From the NCBI RefSeq assembly GCF_037688875.1, contig NZ_JAWDIE010000004.1:1-64000 (forward strand): 64,000 nucleotides of DNA, read 5' to 3'. This stretch comes from Amphibiibacter pelophylacis. GTDB lineage: Bacteria; Pseudomonadota; Gammaproteobacteria; Burkholderiales; Burkholderiaceae_C. Positions 53,516 to 63,165 of the stretch are shown piece after piece (position 1 is the first letter of the stretch; every line of letters starts with the position of its first letter). Both the position numbers and the translations under genes were made by a program. Below the pieces are notes generated by a model. It ran no database searches, was not told the DNA's origin, and was given only the letters and a program-made list of their open reading frames with translations.

Positions 53516-53992
53516 ATGAGCGCCATCCCTCTGACCCCCGCCCAGCGCAAGGATCTGCGCGCCCACGCCCATGGGCTGTCGCCTGTGGTCATGATCGGCG
53601 CCGACGGACTCACCCCCGGCGTGCGCAGCGAAATCGACCGCGCGCTGAACTCCCACGGCCTGATCAAGGTGCGCGTGTTCAGCGACGACCGTGCCGCGCG
53701 TGAGGCGCTGCTGGTGCAGATCTCGCACGATCTGCACGCCGCGCCCGTCCAGCACATCGGCAAGCTGCTGGTGCTTTGGCGCCCGCAGCCCGAACCCGAA
53801 GAGACCGAAGCCCGCGCCGACCGCAAGGCCGGGCCGCGCCTCGTCACCGTGCTCAAGCAGAAAGCCAGCGCCACGCACCGCGCCAAAGTGGCGCGCATCA
53901 AGGTCTATGGCAACGAGCGCGTCACCGCCGGCGGCCACGTCAAACGCGCCAAGGTGCGCAAGATCAGCCTGAAAAAGCAGCACAGCAGCTGA
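53516..53992 (+). CDS. yhbY: YhbY-type ribosome assembly RNA-binding protein
   Basis: A 158-residue protein. The first 97 residues form a CRM (CRS1/YhbY) domain with RKDLRAHAHGLSPVVMIGADG and a GxxG-like loop, and the family binds pre-50S particles. A basic C-terminal extension of about 60 residues (Lys/Arg-rich, ending KKQHSS) is longer than in E. coli YhbY. It is divergent from rlmE, the conserved arrangement, linking two large-subunit maturation factors. Confidence 0.92.
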   Translation: MSAIPLTPAQRKDLRAHAHGLSPVVMIGADGLTPGVRSEIDRALNSHGLIKVRVFSDDRAAREALLVQISHDLHAAPVQHIGKLLVLWRPQPEPEETEARADRKAGPRLVTVLKQKASATHRAKVARIKVYGNERVTAGGHVKRAKVRKISLKKQHSS

Positions 53993-54119
53993 ACCCGGCA
54001 CAGCGGCACCGACCGCAGCGGTCCTGCACTGATCCCCCGGGCGCAAGGTGCTGGTCTGACCCGGTTTTGACCCGCAGATTCACGCACTGCGGCCCGCCGC
54101 TTCGCGCCAGAATCAGCGC

Positions 54120-54581
54120 ATGAGTACGTCCCCCGCGATCCACAACCTGCTGGCGCACGAAAAAACCCAGCGCGATCAGGCCCTGACCCAGCTGCACAGC
54201 ACGCGCGAAGCACTGAACCAGGCGCAATCCCGGTCCGACCAGCTCAGCCAGCACCGCAGCGCCTACGAGCAGCATTGGCGTGAACGACACACCCAAGGCG
54301 AAAGTTCGATCGAAGTCATGCGCTGTTACAACGATTACATGAACCGGCTGGACATGGCCATCAGCCAGCAGGGCAGCCTGCTCACCCAGGCCGAAGAACG
54401 CATGGCGCACGCGCGCCGTCTGGTGCTGGAGGCCGAACTGCGCGTCGCCCGCACCCAGAAACTGCTGGACCGCCGCCAGGCCGAGATCCTGCAGGACGCG
54501 CAGCGGCGCGAGCAGAAAATGTTCGACGAACAGGCGCAGACCCTGTCCTGGCACGCCCAGCGCCAGGCCGCCAACAGCTAG
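54120..54581 (+). CDS. fliJ: Flagellar protein FliJ
   Basis: A 153-residue, almost entirely helical, coiled-coil protein (AHEKTQRDQALTQLHSTREA, then YNDYMNRLDMAISQQ). This is the FliJ pattern; FliJ is the stalk-like part of the flagellar export ATPase complex. It lies 11 bp before fliK, the normal order, but fliH and fliI are missing upstream, where yhbY is found instead. Confidence 0.85.
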   Translation: MSTSPAIHNLLAHEKTQRDQALTQLHSTREALNQAQSRSDQLSQHRSAYEQHWRERHTQGESSIEVMRCYNDYMNRLDMAISQQGSLLTQAEERMAHARRLVLEAELRVARTQKLLDRRQAEILQDAQRREQKMFDEQAQTLSWHAQRQAANS

Positions 54582-54592
54582 ACCGAGGCCCG

Positions 54593-56374
54593 ATGATGAT
54601 TCCGCTGATGCCCACCGCCTCCCCCGATTCAGCCGCCCTGCTCCCCGGCTCTGGCCAGGCGCCCGGCGGCCCGGGGGCCGGGCTGAAGCGCAAGGGACGC
54701 GCGGCAGCCGGACCGCAGCACGCCGCCGCAGACAGCCCGGGTCAGAAAGGCGCGCAAGCATCCCCTGGCTTCGCCAGCGCCCTGCGCCAGCGCCGCGAGG
54801 CACAGCGGCCCTCGGCCGCAGACACGACGCCCCTGTCGGCGCCCTCCCCGGAGAGAGCGCCTTTGCACGCCGTCAACGCCAAAGCAGAAATCGGCGCTGC
54901 GAAGCGAACAAAACCCGATCCACTCGATCCGGCTGAAGCGGCCACCCGGCCAGACGCCGGTGCAGCGCTTCAGGCCGCCGGGCAGATTGTGGTGCCGGTG
55001 GCTGTGACAGCAGCGCCTACCGCCCAGGCAACATCTGATCAGACCACGGCGCCCGCCCTTGCCCTTGAGGCAGCCACGGCCACCGCACCCGGTGCTGGTG
55101 CCGAAGCGGCCGTTTCAGCGCAAGCGGCCCAGCTCGGGCAGCCTTCGAGCGCCCAAGCCCGGCCCAGGGCCGCGCCGCACCCAGGCGACGGGGCAGCAGC
55201 CAGTCAGGTGGCTGCGCTGGGCTCCGCCGCTGACACGCCAGCCGCACAGACTGAGGGCGCGGCCGGCGCAGTGGCCGTTTCAGCGGCGAGCCAGGCGGGC
55301 AATCGGGCCAGTGCCCAGACCACGACTCAGGCCCATTCGCAGGGCACGCTTGCGGCGGCTGCCCAGACCATGGATCCAGTCACTCTGGCCACGACCCAGG
55401 CAGAGACCCGTCAGGCGCTGGCCGCCCGCGTTGCTGGGCTGGATGCCCGCCGCCCGGCGCGGCCTGCGGCAGGCCGCGACACCGGCGAAGGCGCCGCCGC
55501 AAACACCCCGCAGGCCACGACTCAAAGCGCTCGGCAGCCAATCGCAGAAATCGCTCGCGCCAGCCTGACCGCGCTTGAGTCCGCTGCGCCGCCCCTGCGC
55601 AGCGCCCAGCAGATGAAGGCCGAAACCGCGCCCAGCGTGCTCTCGGCCTGGGCGTCCGGCCAGCGCGCGGCAGCCGCCCCGAGCAGCGCCCCCCTGCCCG
55701 CGCGCAGCAGTACGGCTCCGGCAGCGTCTGCTCTGACACCCGGCGAGAGCCTGAGCGCCGCGCTGGCGGCCCTGAACAGCCCGCCGGCCGCAGCCACCAG
55801 CGTTTTCAGCGACCGATCTGTGCTGCACGGACACATCAGCACGCCGGTCAGCAGCCCCGAATTTCATGCCAGCCTGGCGAGCAGCGTCAGCGGCCTGCTG
55901 CGCCAGGGCGGTCAGGCGCAGTTCAGCCTGAACCCGGCCGAAATGGGCCCGATCACCGTCAAGGTCGATCTGCAGGGTGACCAGGCCCGCGTGTCCTTCG
56001 CTGCCGATGTGGCGTCCACGCGCGAGCTGCTCGAAAAATCGCAGCCCTGGCTCAGCCAGGCGATGGGCGAGGCCGGTCTGCGCCTGGTCCAGACCCACAT
56101 CGCCGCTCCGGCCAGCACGCCTGACCCGCGCGGCCAGGCCTTCCAGCAGCCCGCCGGGCAGCAGGGCCAGCCCCAGCAGCAGCCCTCGGGCGGCAACGCC
56201 GATGCGGGCAGCTTCGGCGCATCCAGCGGCCAGCAGGCCAGCACTGGCGGCCAGCCCCACAACCCGCGACAGGCCCCAGGCACGCCAGTACCGGCAGCGC
56301 CTGTGGCCGACACCGTCCGCAGCGACAGCCCACCGCCATCGTCGAATGGGCGTGGGCTGCATACGGTGGTTTGA
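54593..56374 (+). CDS. fliK: Flagellar hook-length control protein FliK
   Basis: A 593-residue protein. About 410 residues are a disordered Ala/Gln/Thr/Pro-rich ruler region. The C-terminal Flg_hook domain is at about 425-505 (QAQFSLNPAEMGPITVKVDL, then ARVSFAADVASTRELLE), followed by another Gln/Gly/Pro-rich tail. FliK measures the hook and switches export specificity. It is the last flagellar gene before an IS30 remnant. Confidence 0.9.
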   Translation: MMIPLMPTASPDSAALLPGSGQAPGGPGAGLKRKGRAAAGPQHAAADSPGQKGAQASPGFASALRQRREAQRPSAADTTPLSAPSPERAPLHAVNAKAEIGAAKRTKPDPLDPAEAATRPDAGAALQAAGQIVVPVAVTAAPTAQATSDQTTAPALALEAATATAPGAGAEAAVSAQAAQLGQPSSAQARPRAAPHPGDGAAASQVAALGSAADTPAAQTEGAAGAVAVSAASQAGNRASAQTTTQAHSQGTLAAAAQTMDPVTLATTQAETRQALAARVAGLDARRPARPAAGRDTGEGAAANTPQATTQSARQPIAEIARASLTALESAAPPLRSAQQMKAETAPSVLSAWASGQRAAAAPSSAPLPARSSTAPAASALTPGESLSAALAALNSPPAAATSVFSDRSVLHGHISTPVSSPEFHASLASSVSGLLRQGGQAQFSLNPAEMGPITVKVDLQGDQARVSFAADVASTRELLEKSQPWLSQAMGEAGLRLVQTHIAAPASTPDPRGQAFQQPAGQQGQPQQQPSGGNADAGSFGASSGQQASTGGQPHNPRQAPGTPVPAAPVADTVRSDSPPPSSNGRGLHTVV

Positions 56375-56410
56375 AACGGTTGAGCCTGGCCGGATCATTC
56401 GGCGGGTGGG

Positions 56411-56608
56411 TCAGCAGTCATCGTGACTGGCTGACGCCATCTGGCACTTCTCCGCCCGATAGCCCCACTGGCCAGGGCCACGCCTGAGTTCACGGCTGAT
56501 GTTACCAGGGTGCCTGCCTAGCGGTCGGGCGATCGCGCTGATGCTCTGTCTGGCTTTGAAGAGGCTATAAATTCGGTATCGTTCCTCTTGGCTGAGGTGT
56601 TTGTACAT
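56411..56608 (-). mobile_element. Truncated IS30-family transposase (N-terminal remnant)
   Basis: A 65-residue fragment beginning MYKHLSQEERYRIYSL, with the helix-turn-helix ISAIARPLGRHPGNISRELRR and GYRAEKCQ of IS30 transposases. It stops after about 57 family residues, and the DDE catalytic domain is absent. It sits 36 bp beyond fliK and marks the edge of the AT-rich patch. Confidence 0.88.
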
Positions 56609-56712
56609 CGGGCAACCTGAACTTGGCGATTTGAGCGGCCATGATGCCTTGACCTCCTCAGCCACACATCATCAAGTTCATCTTTGTTGCACGTTGTGGT
56701 TGAATCTGCCTT

Positions 56713-57024
56713 TTATTCCTCTTCGTAGGGAAACCCTTCAACCGCAGATAAAAATTTGCTCAATAATCCGGTGCCCTCTGCCCGCATCCAATCGGACAAA
56801 TTGGTCTCAAAGTACCAATAGTTGGTGTTTGGGATGGGTAGTGGCTTGCTAATTTCTTTTTTCTTGGCAAGTCGCAGGGCAGCAACAAATGGCGGATATT
56901 CTGAAAATCTATCCAGATCCTTATATTTAGTCAAATCAGCAAATATTCTCTGCTCCAACTTTATAGCCATTTCCTGCAGTTTTACTTTCTCATTTTCCGT
57001 AAAAATAATATTCGGCCAACTCAC
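56713..57024 (-). CDS. Hypothetical 103-residue protein in AT-rich patch
   Basis: A soluble, charged protein (starts MSWPNIIFTENEKVKLQEMA, ends EGFPYEEE) with GTG at 57024 and a well-placed GGAG upstream, so it is likely expressed. Base composition is AT-richer than the flanking core genes. No family recognised. Small size, acidic tail and surroundings (IS remnants, small lipoproteins) would fit an orphan immunity-type protein, but nothing in the sequence proves this. Confidence 0.6.
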   Translation of the reverse strand: MSWPNIIFTENEKVKLQEMAIKLEQRIFADLTKYKDLDRFSEYPPFVAALRLAKKKEISKPLPIPNTNYWYFETNLSDWMRAEGTGLLSKFLSAVEGFPYEEE

Positions 57025-57276
57025 GTATAATCTCCAGCATTATCAATTGACTTGAGACCAGCCGACAAAAACCATCAGGAATGATGACTTGCTCTGCCTC
57101 ACTTCGGTATAGGCTTGCTGCTCAACACGCCACACGATGCTCATAAATTTCGGGCATTAACCCGATCTTGGCGCCTCAAGGAATCTCTGATCAAGAAAAA
57201 CTTCCCCGCCGAACCCATCCGTAACTCACAATTTCCGAGTTATCTCGCGGCCGCCCGTCTGGACGGATTCAATTTT

Positions 57277-57632
57277 TCAGGGGATCATACCTCGTAACAC
57301 CCAGTGAGATATCTCACTGGTGGCAGACGCATTCCCCGCACTCACCGATACGATATAAGCAAGCTCACAATCCATGTCGGCGCCGACATGGACTTTTATG
57401 CCGAAACACCACGAACTACCCTGCCTCGACTGGTGCATGAAAGAAATGCGCAGCATCGCCGCCAGAGGCATCGGTTAACGGCCACGACGGCTGACTTGGG
57501 AATAATACGGCTCGATCACGGTCAGCAGTTCCGTCCGGGGCACAACCCGCTCTATCTCGCCCAAAAACGCTCGCAGCGCGTCTGTTTCTTCTTGCTGTCG
57601 AAGGCCAGTGTGGCGAAGAAGGTCTGCTCCAT
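57277..57632 (-). pseudogene. Decayed IS5-family transposase
   Basis: Starting at 57632 (MEQTFFATLAFDSKKKQTR), the reading frame breaks at a T-run (reverse strand, 57567-57563), continues as LGEIERVVPRTELLTVIEPY and SQVSRRGR, meets a TAA, then reads PMPLAAMLRISFMHQ. It jumps directly to SRQGSSWCFGIKVHVGADMD, so about 90 residues are missing between two family segments that both contain MHQ. The end after GNASATSEIS is also lost. Frameshift, nonsense codon, internal deletion and truncation show a dead element. Confidence 0.88.
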
Positions 57633-57696
57633 AATGTCTCGGGCTGAGTGCGATGCTGGAAGTTTACCGGGTGGAGTTGATCAAAGGTTCCCTCAA
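57598..57696 (-). repeat. IS5-type left end, copy 1
   Basis: This stretch holds the start of the IS5-like transposase and its upstream end sequence. It recurs with about 85% identity by eye at 58201-58294. The outer end reads GGAACCTTTGATCAAC on the reverse strand and cuts into the 3' end of the lipoprotein gene at 57664-58008. Confidence 0.8.
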
Positions 57697-58008
57697 CGAT
57701 TGACATCGGGGCATGCTCCACGTATGTGACTCGGGCCGACACATCTTATGAGCATTTCGTGTGTCCTCAAAAAAAACAAATCCTTGTCTGAGCATACACA
57801 AGTCAACGAACTCGGAATCTGATATCGATTTCGCCTTGTCATAACCACACTCGCGTAATGCCACTCGAATCCTGGGCTTGCTTTGCCCTACCTTAACCCA
57901 GTAATCTTCAGGCCCTAGTGGTGGCGAATCAATTTCATAGATAGCACAAGCTGACGTCATTAAAACAGTCATCATCAAGCAAATTACTCTCTCTATTCCA
58001 TAAGTCAC
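57664..58008 (-). CDS. Small lipoprotein 1, C-terminus replaced by IS end
   Basis: A 114-residue protein starting with GTG at 58008 behind a very strong AAGGAGGGG ribosome site. The signal ends in lipobox MTSAC (Cys21). The mature part reads C-x4-IDSPPLGPEDYWVKVG, then a Cys-containing region and LCMLRQGFVFF. It is related to lipoprotein 2 at 58331-58675. The last ten residues (LREPLINSTR) are encoded by the IS5-type end, so the native C-terminus is lost. Function unknown; outer-membrane or inner-membrane lipid anchoring is expected. Confidence 0.75.
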   Translation of the reverse strand: MTYGIERVICLMMTVLMTSACAIYEIDSPPLGPEDYWVKVGQSKPRIRVALRECGYDKAKSISDSEFVDLCMLRQGFVFFEDTRNAHKMCRPESHTWSMPRCQSLREPLINSTR

Positions 58009-58079
58009 TTTATCCCCTCCTTAACTTTTACTGACGGCACAATCAAGGGGGCGCTTTCAGCGGCACTCCCGATGCATCT

Positions 58080-58235
58080 CTACGCGCGCTCAATTTCAAC
58101 GCCTGGTTCATAATTCGCAGACGCGGCATCCATCGACATATATCCACCACCTGTCGGAGCATTCCCGGCAATCACTGTGCCAATCAGGTCAACCCTTGCG
58201 GTCGAAGGCAGTGTGGCGAAGGAGGTCTGCTCCAT
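58080..58235 (-). pseudogene. Gene remnant fused to an IS5-type start
   Basis: A 51-residue frame starts with MEQTSFATLP from the IS5-type end and then reads DLIGTVIAGNAPTGGGYMSM and DAASANYEPGVEIERA. The second part is unlike IS5 transposase and looks like the C-terminal tail of a lost gene joined in frame to the IS end. Its origin is not recognised. Confidence 0.55.
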
Positions 58236-58294
58236 AATGTCTCGGGCCGAGTGCGATGTTGGAGGTTTACCAGGTTGAATTGATCCGAGATTCC
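58201..58294 (-). repeat. IS5-type left end, copy 2
   Basis: A second copy of the IS5-type end, including the MEQT start (ATG at 58235). It has a one-base deletion relative to copy 1 near 58209 (GGC against GGCC). No transposase body follows, so only the end survives. Confidence 0.8.
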
Positions 58295-58330
58295 TTTGCT
58301 AGTGATTTAGCACCAGCATAAATCAATACC

Positions 58331-58675
58331 TCAATCGGCCTTGGGCCAAATAAAGCCACTTTCCGCCGATCTGCACGCAAGGGTTGACATCATTGACTCA
58401 TCACAGAAAGATTGAAACCCCTTTGGCGATAGAACAAACTTATAGCCCTTATCAAGCATGCAGGAAGTATATTTATCAAACTTAGCCGAATCATGAAGTG
58501 GCTTTACTTTGTCACTGCAAATCTTCGAATCAGTTACAACTTCATTTTCTGCTGCACCGGGTTTCGTCCACAGCTGTGACGGACCGGGCGATGGGGCATC
58601 AATTGATGAAAATCCACAGCCACTCAAGTCAGCCGAAATGAGCACGAGAAGAATGAATAAATTTACTCGATACAC
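58331..58675 (-). CDS. Small lipoprotein 2, paralogue of lipoprotein 1
   Basis: A 114-residue protein from GTG at 58675, with AAAAGGA upstream; a longer frame to ATG 58762 exists but would bury the signal peptide. The lipobox is ADLSGC. The mature N-terminus C-x4-IDAPSPGPSQLWTKPG aligns with lipoprotein 1, as does a later CMLDKGYKFV block, and two further Cys residues follow. It appears intact. Family not named with certainty; similar small lipoproteins in other proteobacteria can accompany secreted toxins. Confidence 0.75.
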   Translation of the reverse strand: MYRVNLFILLVLISADLSGCGFSSIDAPSPGPSQLWTKPGAAENEVVTDSKICSDKVKPLHDSAKFDKYTSCMLDKGYKFVLSPKGFQSFCDESMMSTLACRSAESGFIWPKAD

Positions 58676-58881
58676 AAAACAATATCCTTTTAAATATTTT
58701 AAACTTTTATTCGCACTTGGAGGCTCAATGATTGGAACGTTTGATTTTTGAGAAATACGCACTTATCCGTATATTTTTTGAAATATTTTATCTCCCGACA
58801 AACCCTCTCAAGTAACCTGTAATCGAAAAAATCTTCCCACCGAGCCCCCAGTTCTGCGCTATTTCAGAGCTTTACGATTCC

Positions 58882-59388
58882 TCACCGCGCCGTCAACCGC
58901 ATCACCCCATCCTTGATCTGCACATCGAAATGGCGCAGAAAGCTCTGGCCCAGCAGGGCGTCGTCGTCGCTGGCACCGACCAGGCCGACGCCGACACGCA
59001 CTCGGGACACAGTGCGCGACTGGCCCTGAGGACCGGTCAGCGCAACGGGCATGCCCGGCACAATGCGGCCCGGGCTGTCGCCCGCCGCGGTCTGAAAGGT
59101 GACAGGTTCACCCGGCGGCAGGCCGGCGCGCTGCGCGAGGGCTTCGGTGACAACGACCAGGCTGGCGCCGGTATCCACCAGGAAACGCACAGGCTGGCCG
59201 CCCACTGTGCCGGGGACGTGGTAATGGCCGTCGCTGCCGCGCGGAATGAGCCAGTCGCCCTGCGCCGTTACCGCCAGCGGCGGCGGTGACAGCCAGCGCT
59301 GCAGGGCCCAGGTGGTCCCGGCGATCAGCGCCAGCCAGACCAGCATCCAGACCAGCGTGGCGGCCCCACGCTGGCTGCGGCGCGTCAT
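58882..59388 (-). CDS. Membrane-anchored retropepsin-like aspartic protease
   Basis: A 168-residue protein with one N-terminal membrane helix (about 12-31) and a single-lobe aspartyl protease domain. The active-site motif is FLVDTGASLVVV, with LLGQSFLRHFDVQIKDG near the end. This is the TIGR02281-type family of clan AA proteases, which probably dimerise in the periplasm like retroviral proteases. Substrates are unknown. It is divergent from the hybrid kinase gene. Confidence 0.9.
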   Translation of the reverse strand: MTRRSQRGAATLVWMLVWLALIAGTTWALQRWLSPPPLAVTAQGDWLIPRGSDGHYHVPGTVGGQPVRFLVDTGASLVVVTEALAQRAGLPPGEPVTFQTAAGDSPGRIVPGMPVALTGPQGQSRTVSRVRVGVGLVGASDDDALLGQSFLRHFDVQIKDGVMRLTAR

Positions 59389-59508
59389 GGCATGGCCACT
59401 GCCACATCTGCATATCGGCTTTTCAGGCTGACAGGGGGCCGAAAAATGTGCAAGAATTCCTGACAAAGTACAAATTCTCCATCGCAGGACAGGCCAAGAG
59501 GGGCAACT

Positions 59509-61325
<1,817 letters not shown>

Positions 61326-61329
<4 letters not shown>

Positions 61330-62096
61330 CCCCAGCCGACGCCCCGACACCGACCCCGCATCCTGCCCCTTCCAAACCCGCCGCCGCACCCGAAACGCAG
61401 CGCGCGGGCGATCTGCTGTTCGCCCACGGCTTTGGCACGCGGCGCCTGTGCGCCGGGCTGCTGCGGCGAGGCGAGGTGGTCTGGCAGGGTCAGACTGTCA
61501 CCGATGCCGACCAGCCGCTGCCCGTCAGCGGCACCTGGACGGTGCAGGGCCACGAATGGCCGCTGGCGCTGCACCCGCTGGTCATGCTGCACAAACCGGC
61601 GGGGTTCGAGTGCTCGCTCAAACCGCGCCACTGGCCCAGCGTGCTGAGCCTGCTGCCGCCGGCCCTGCGCCAGCGCGGCATGCAGTGCGTGGGCCGACTT
61701 GATCAGGACACCACCGGCCTGCTGCTGCTGACCGACGACGGGCAGATGCTGCACCGGCTGACCTCGCCGCGCTGGCATGTGCCCAAAATTTACCGCGTGG
61801 ACACCGCGCGCGACATCACCCCCGACCAGCTCGCCCGTCTGCAGGAGGGCGTGGTGCTGGCCGACGACCCCGGCCCCGTGGCCGCGCAGTCGGCGCTGCA
61901 GACCGCGCCGCGCCAGCTGTGCCTGACGCTGACCCAGGGCAAGTACCACCAGGTCAAGCGCATGATCGCCGCCGTGGGCAACCACGTGCTGGGCCTGCAC
62001 CGCGAGCGCATCGGCGCGCTGGACCTGCCCGCCGATCTGCCGCCCGGCCAGTGGCGCTGGCTGGAAAGCGCTGCACCGCTGCTGCCCGCCGCCTGA
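61326..62096 (+). CDS. rsuA: 16S rRNA pseudouridine synthase RsuA
   Basis: A 256-residue protein with a short N-terminal S4-like domain after a Pro/Ala-rich leader. The catalytic motif is GRLDQDTTGLLLLTDDG, followed by LTSPRWHVPKIYRV and GKYHQVKRMIAAVGNHV, close to E. coli RsuA, which modifies U516 of 16S rRNA. Translation is coupled to the hybrid kinase by an ATGA overlap. Confidence 0.9.
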
Positions 62097-62145
62097 CCGT
62101 CACCGGCTTCCTTCGCCCCCATTCCCGCAGACTGCCGCCCTGGCC

Positions 62146-63150
62146 ATGAAGATTCTCCGCACCTTTCCCGCCGTGACGAACGGCCCGACGGCCGCGCCCT
62201 GCGCCCTGGCCATCGGCAATTTTGACGGCGTCCACCGCGGCCACCAGGCGCTGCTGCAAGAGCTTGTACAGACGGCGCAGGCCAAAGGCCTGGTCCCGGC
62301 CGTGCTGACTTTCGAGCCCCACCCGCGCGATTTTTTCGCCAGCCAGAAAAGCAGCTCACCCGAAGCCGAGCGCACGCCGCGCATCCAGCCCCTGCGCGAC
62401 AAGCTGCTGGCGCTGGCCGCCTGCGGCGTTCAGGCCACCTTCGTGCTGCGTTTTGATCCTGCCATGGCGTCTCAGCCAGCCGAGCGCTTCGTGCGCCAGG
62501 TGCTGGCCGGGGCGCTGCAGGTGCGCCACCTGGTGCTGGGGGATGATTTCCGCTTCGGCGCCGGGCGGGCGGGCGACGTGGCCCTGCTGCGCCGCCTGGG
62601 GGCCGAGCTGGACTTTGCTGTGCAAACCCTGGCCGATGTCGACGATGGCGGCCGCCGCATCTCCAGCACCGCGCTGCGCACTGCGCTGCTGGCGGGCGAC
62701 ATGGCGCAGGCGCAAACGCTGCTGGGTCAGCCTTACGCGCTGGATGGGCGCGTGCGCCACGGCCAGAAACTGGGCCGCACCCTGGGCTTTCCCACGCTGA
62801 ACCAGCGCCTGGCGTTGCGCCCCCCGGGCACGCCCACGGCGGCGCGCGGCATTTTTGTCAGCCGCGTCCACCAGCTGGTACCGGGCCAGCCGCAGCGCGT
62901 TCTGGCGGGGGTATCGAGCCTGGGCACCCGCCCGACGCTGGGCGAAGGCCTGGAGCCCTGGCTGGAAACGCACGTGCTGGACTGGCCTCGCGAACTGGGG
63001 CCTGAGGGCGGTTACGGCCGCCACATCCGGGTCGAGCTGCTGGCGCATCTGCACTTCGAGCGCCGCTACGCAGGCCTGGCCGAACTGCAGGCGGGCATTG
63101 CCGCTGACCTTGAAGACGCGCGCCGCTGGCACGCGGAACATCCCGTCTGA
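62146..63150 (+). CDS. ribF: Bifunctional riboflavin kinase / FAD synthetase
   Basis: A 334-residue enzyme. The N-terminal adenylyltransferase has AIGNFDGVHRGHQALL and LVLGDDFRFGAGRAGD. The C-terminal kinase has GRVRHGQKLGRTLGFPTLN. It makes FMN and FAD from riboflavin, serving flavoproteins such as EtfBA, LpdA and the old yellow enzyme in this window. It lies 49 bp after rsuA and ends 15 bp before the convergent dnaB stop. A GC-rich inverted repeat spans both stop codons. Confidence 0.95.
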   Translation: MKILRTFPAVTNGPTAAPCALAIGNFDGVHRGHQALLQELVQTAQAKGLVPAVLTFEPHPRDFFASQKSSSPEAERTPRIQPLRDKLLALAACGVQATFVLRFDPAMASQPAERFVRQVLAGALQVRHLVLGDDFRFGAGRAGDVALLRRLGAELDFAVQTLADVDDGGRRISSTALRTALLAGDMAQAQTLLGQPYALDGRVRHGQKLGRTLGFPTLNQRLALRPPGTPTAARGIFVSRVHQLVPGQPQRVLAGVSSLGTRPTLGEGLEPWLETHVLDWPRELGPEGGYGRHIRVELLAHLHFERRYAGLAELQAGIAADLEDARRWHAEHPV

Positions 63151-63165
63151 CGGCGCCGGGCGGCG

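Noticed and set aside
57115..57297. A 60-residue forward frame in the AT-rich patch (MLLNTPHDAHKFRAL...).
   Set aside because: No ribosome site and no recognisable family. It overlaps the junction region of the decayed IS5 element, so it is probably chance or a fragment.
57304..57729. A 141-residue forward frame across the IS5 region.
   Set aside because: It is antisense to the decayed transposase, whose reverse-strand translation matches the IS5 family; the forward frame has no family match.
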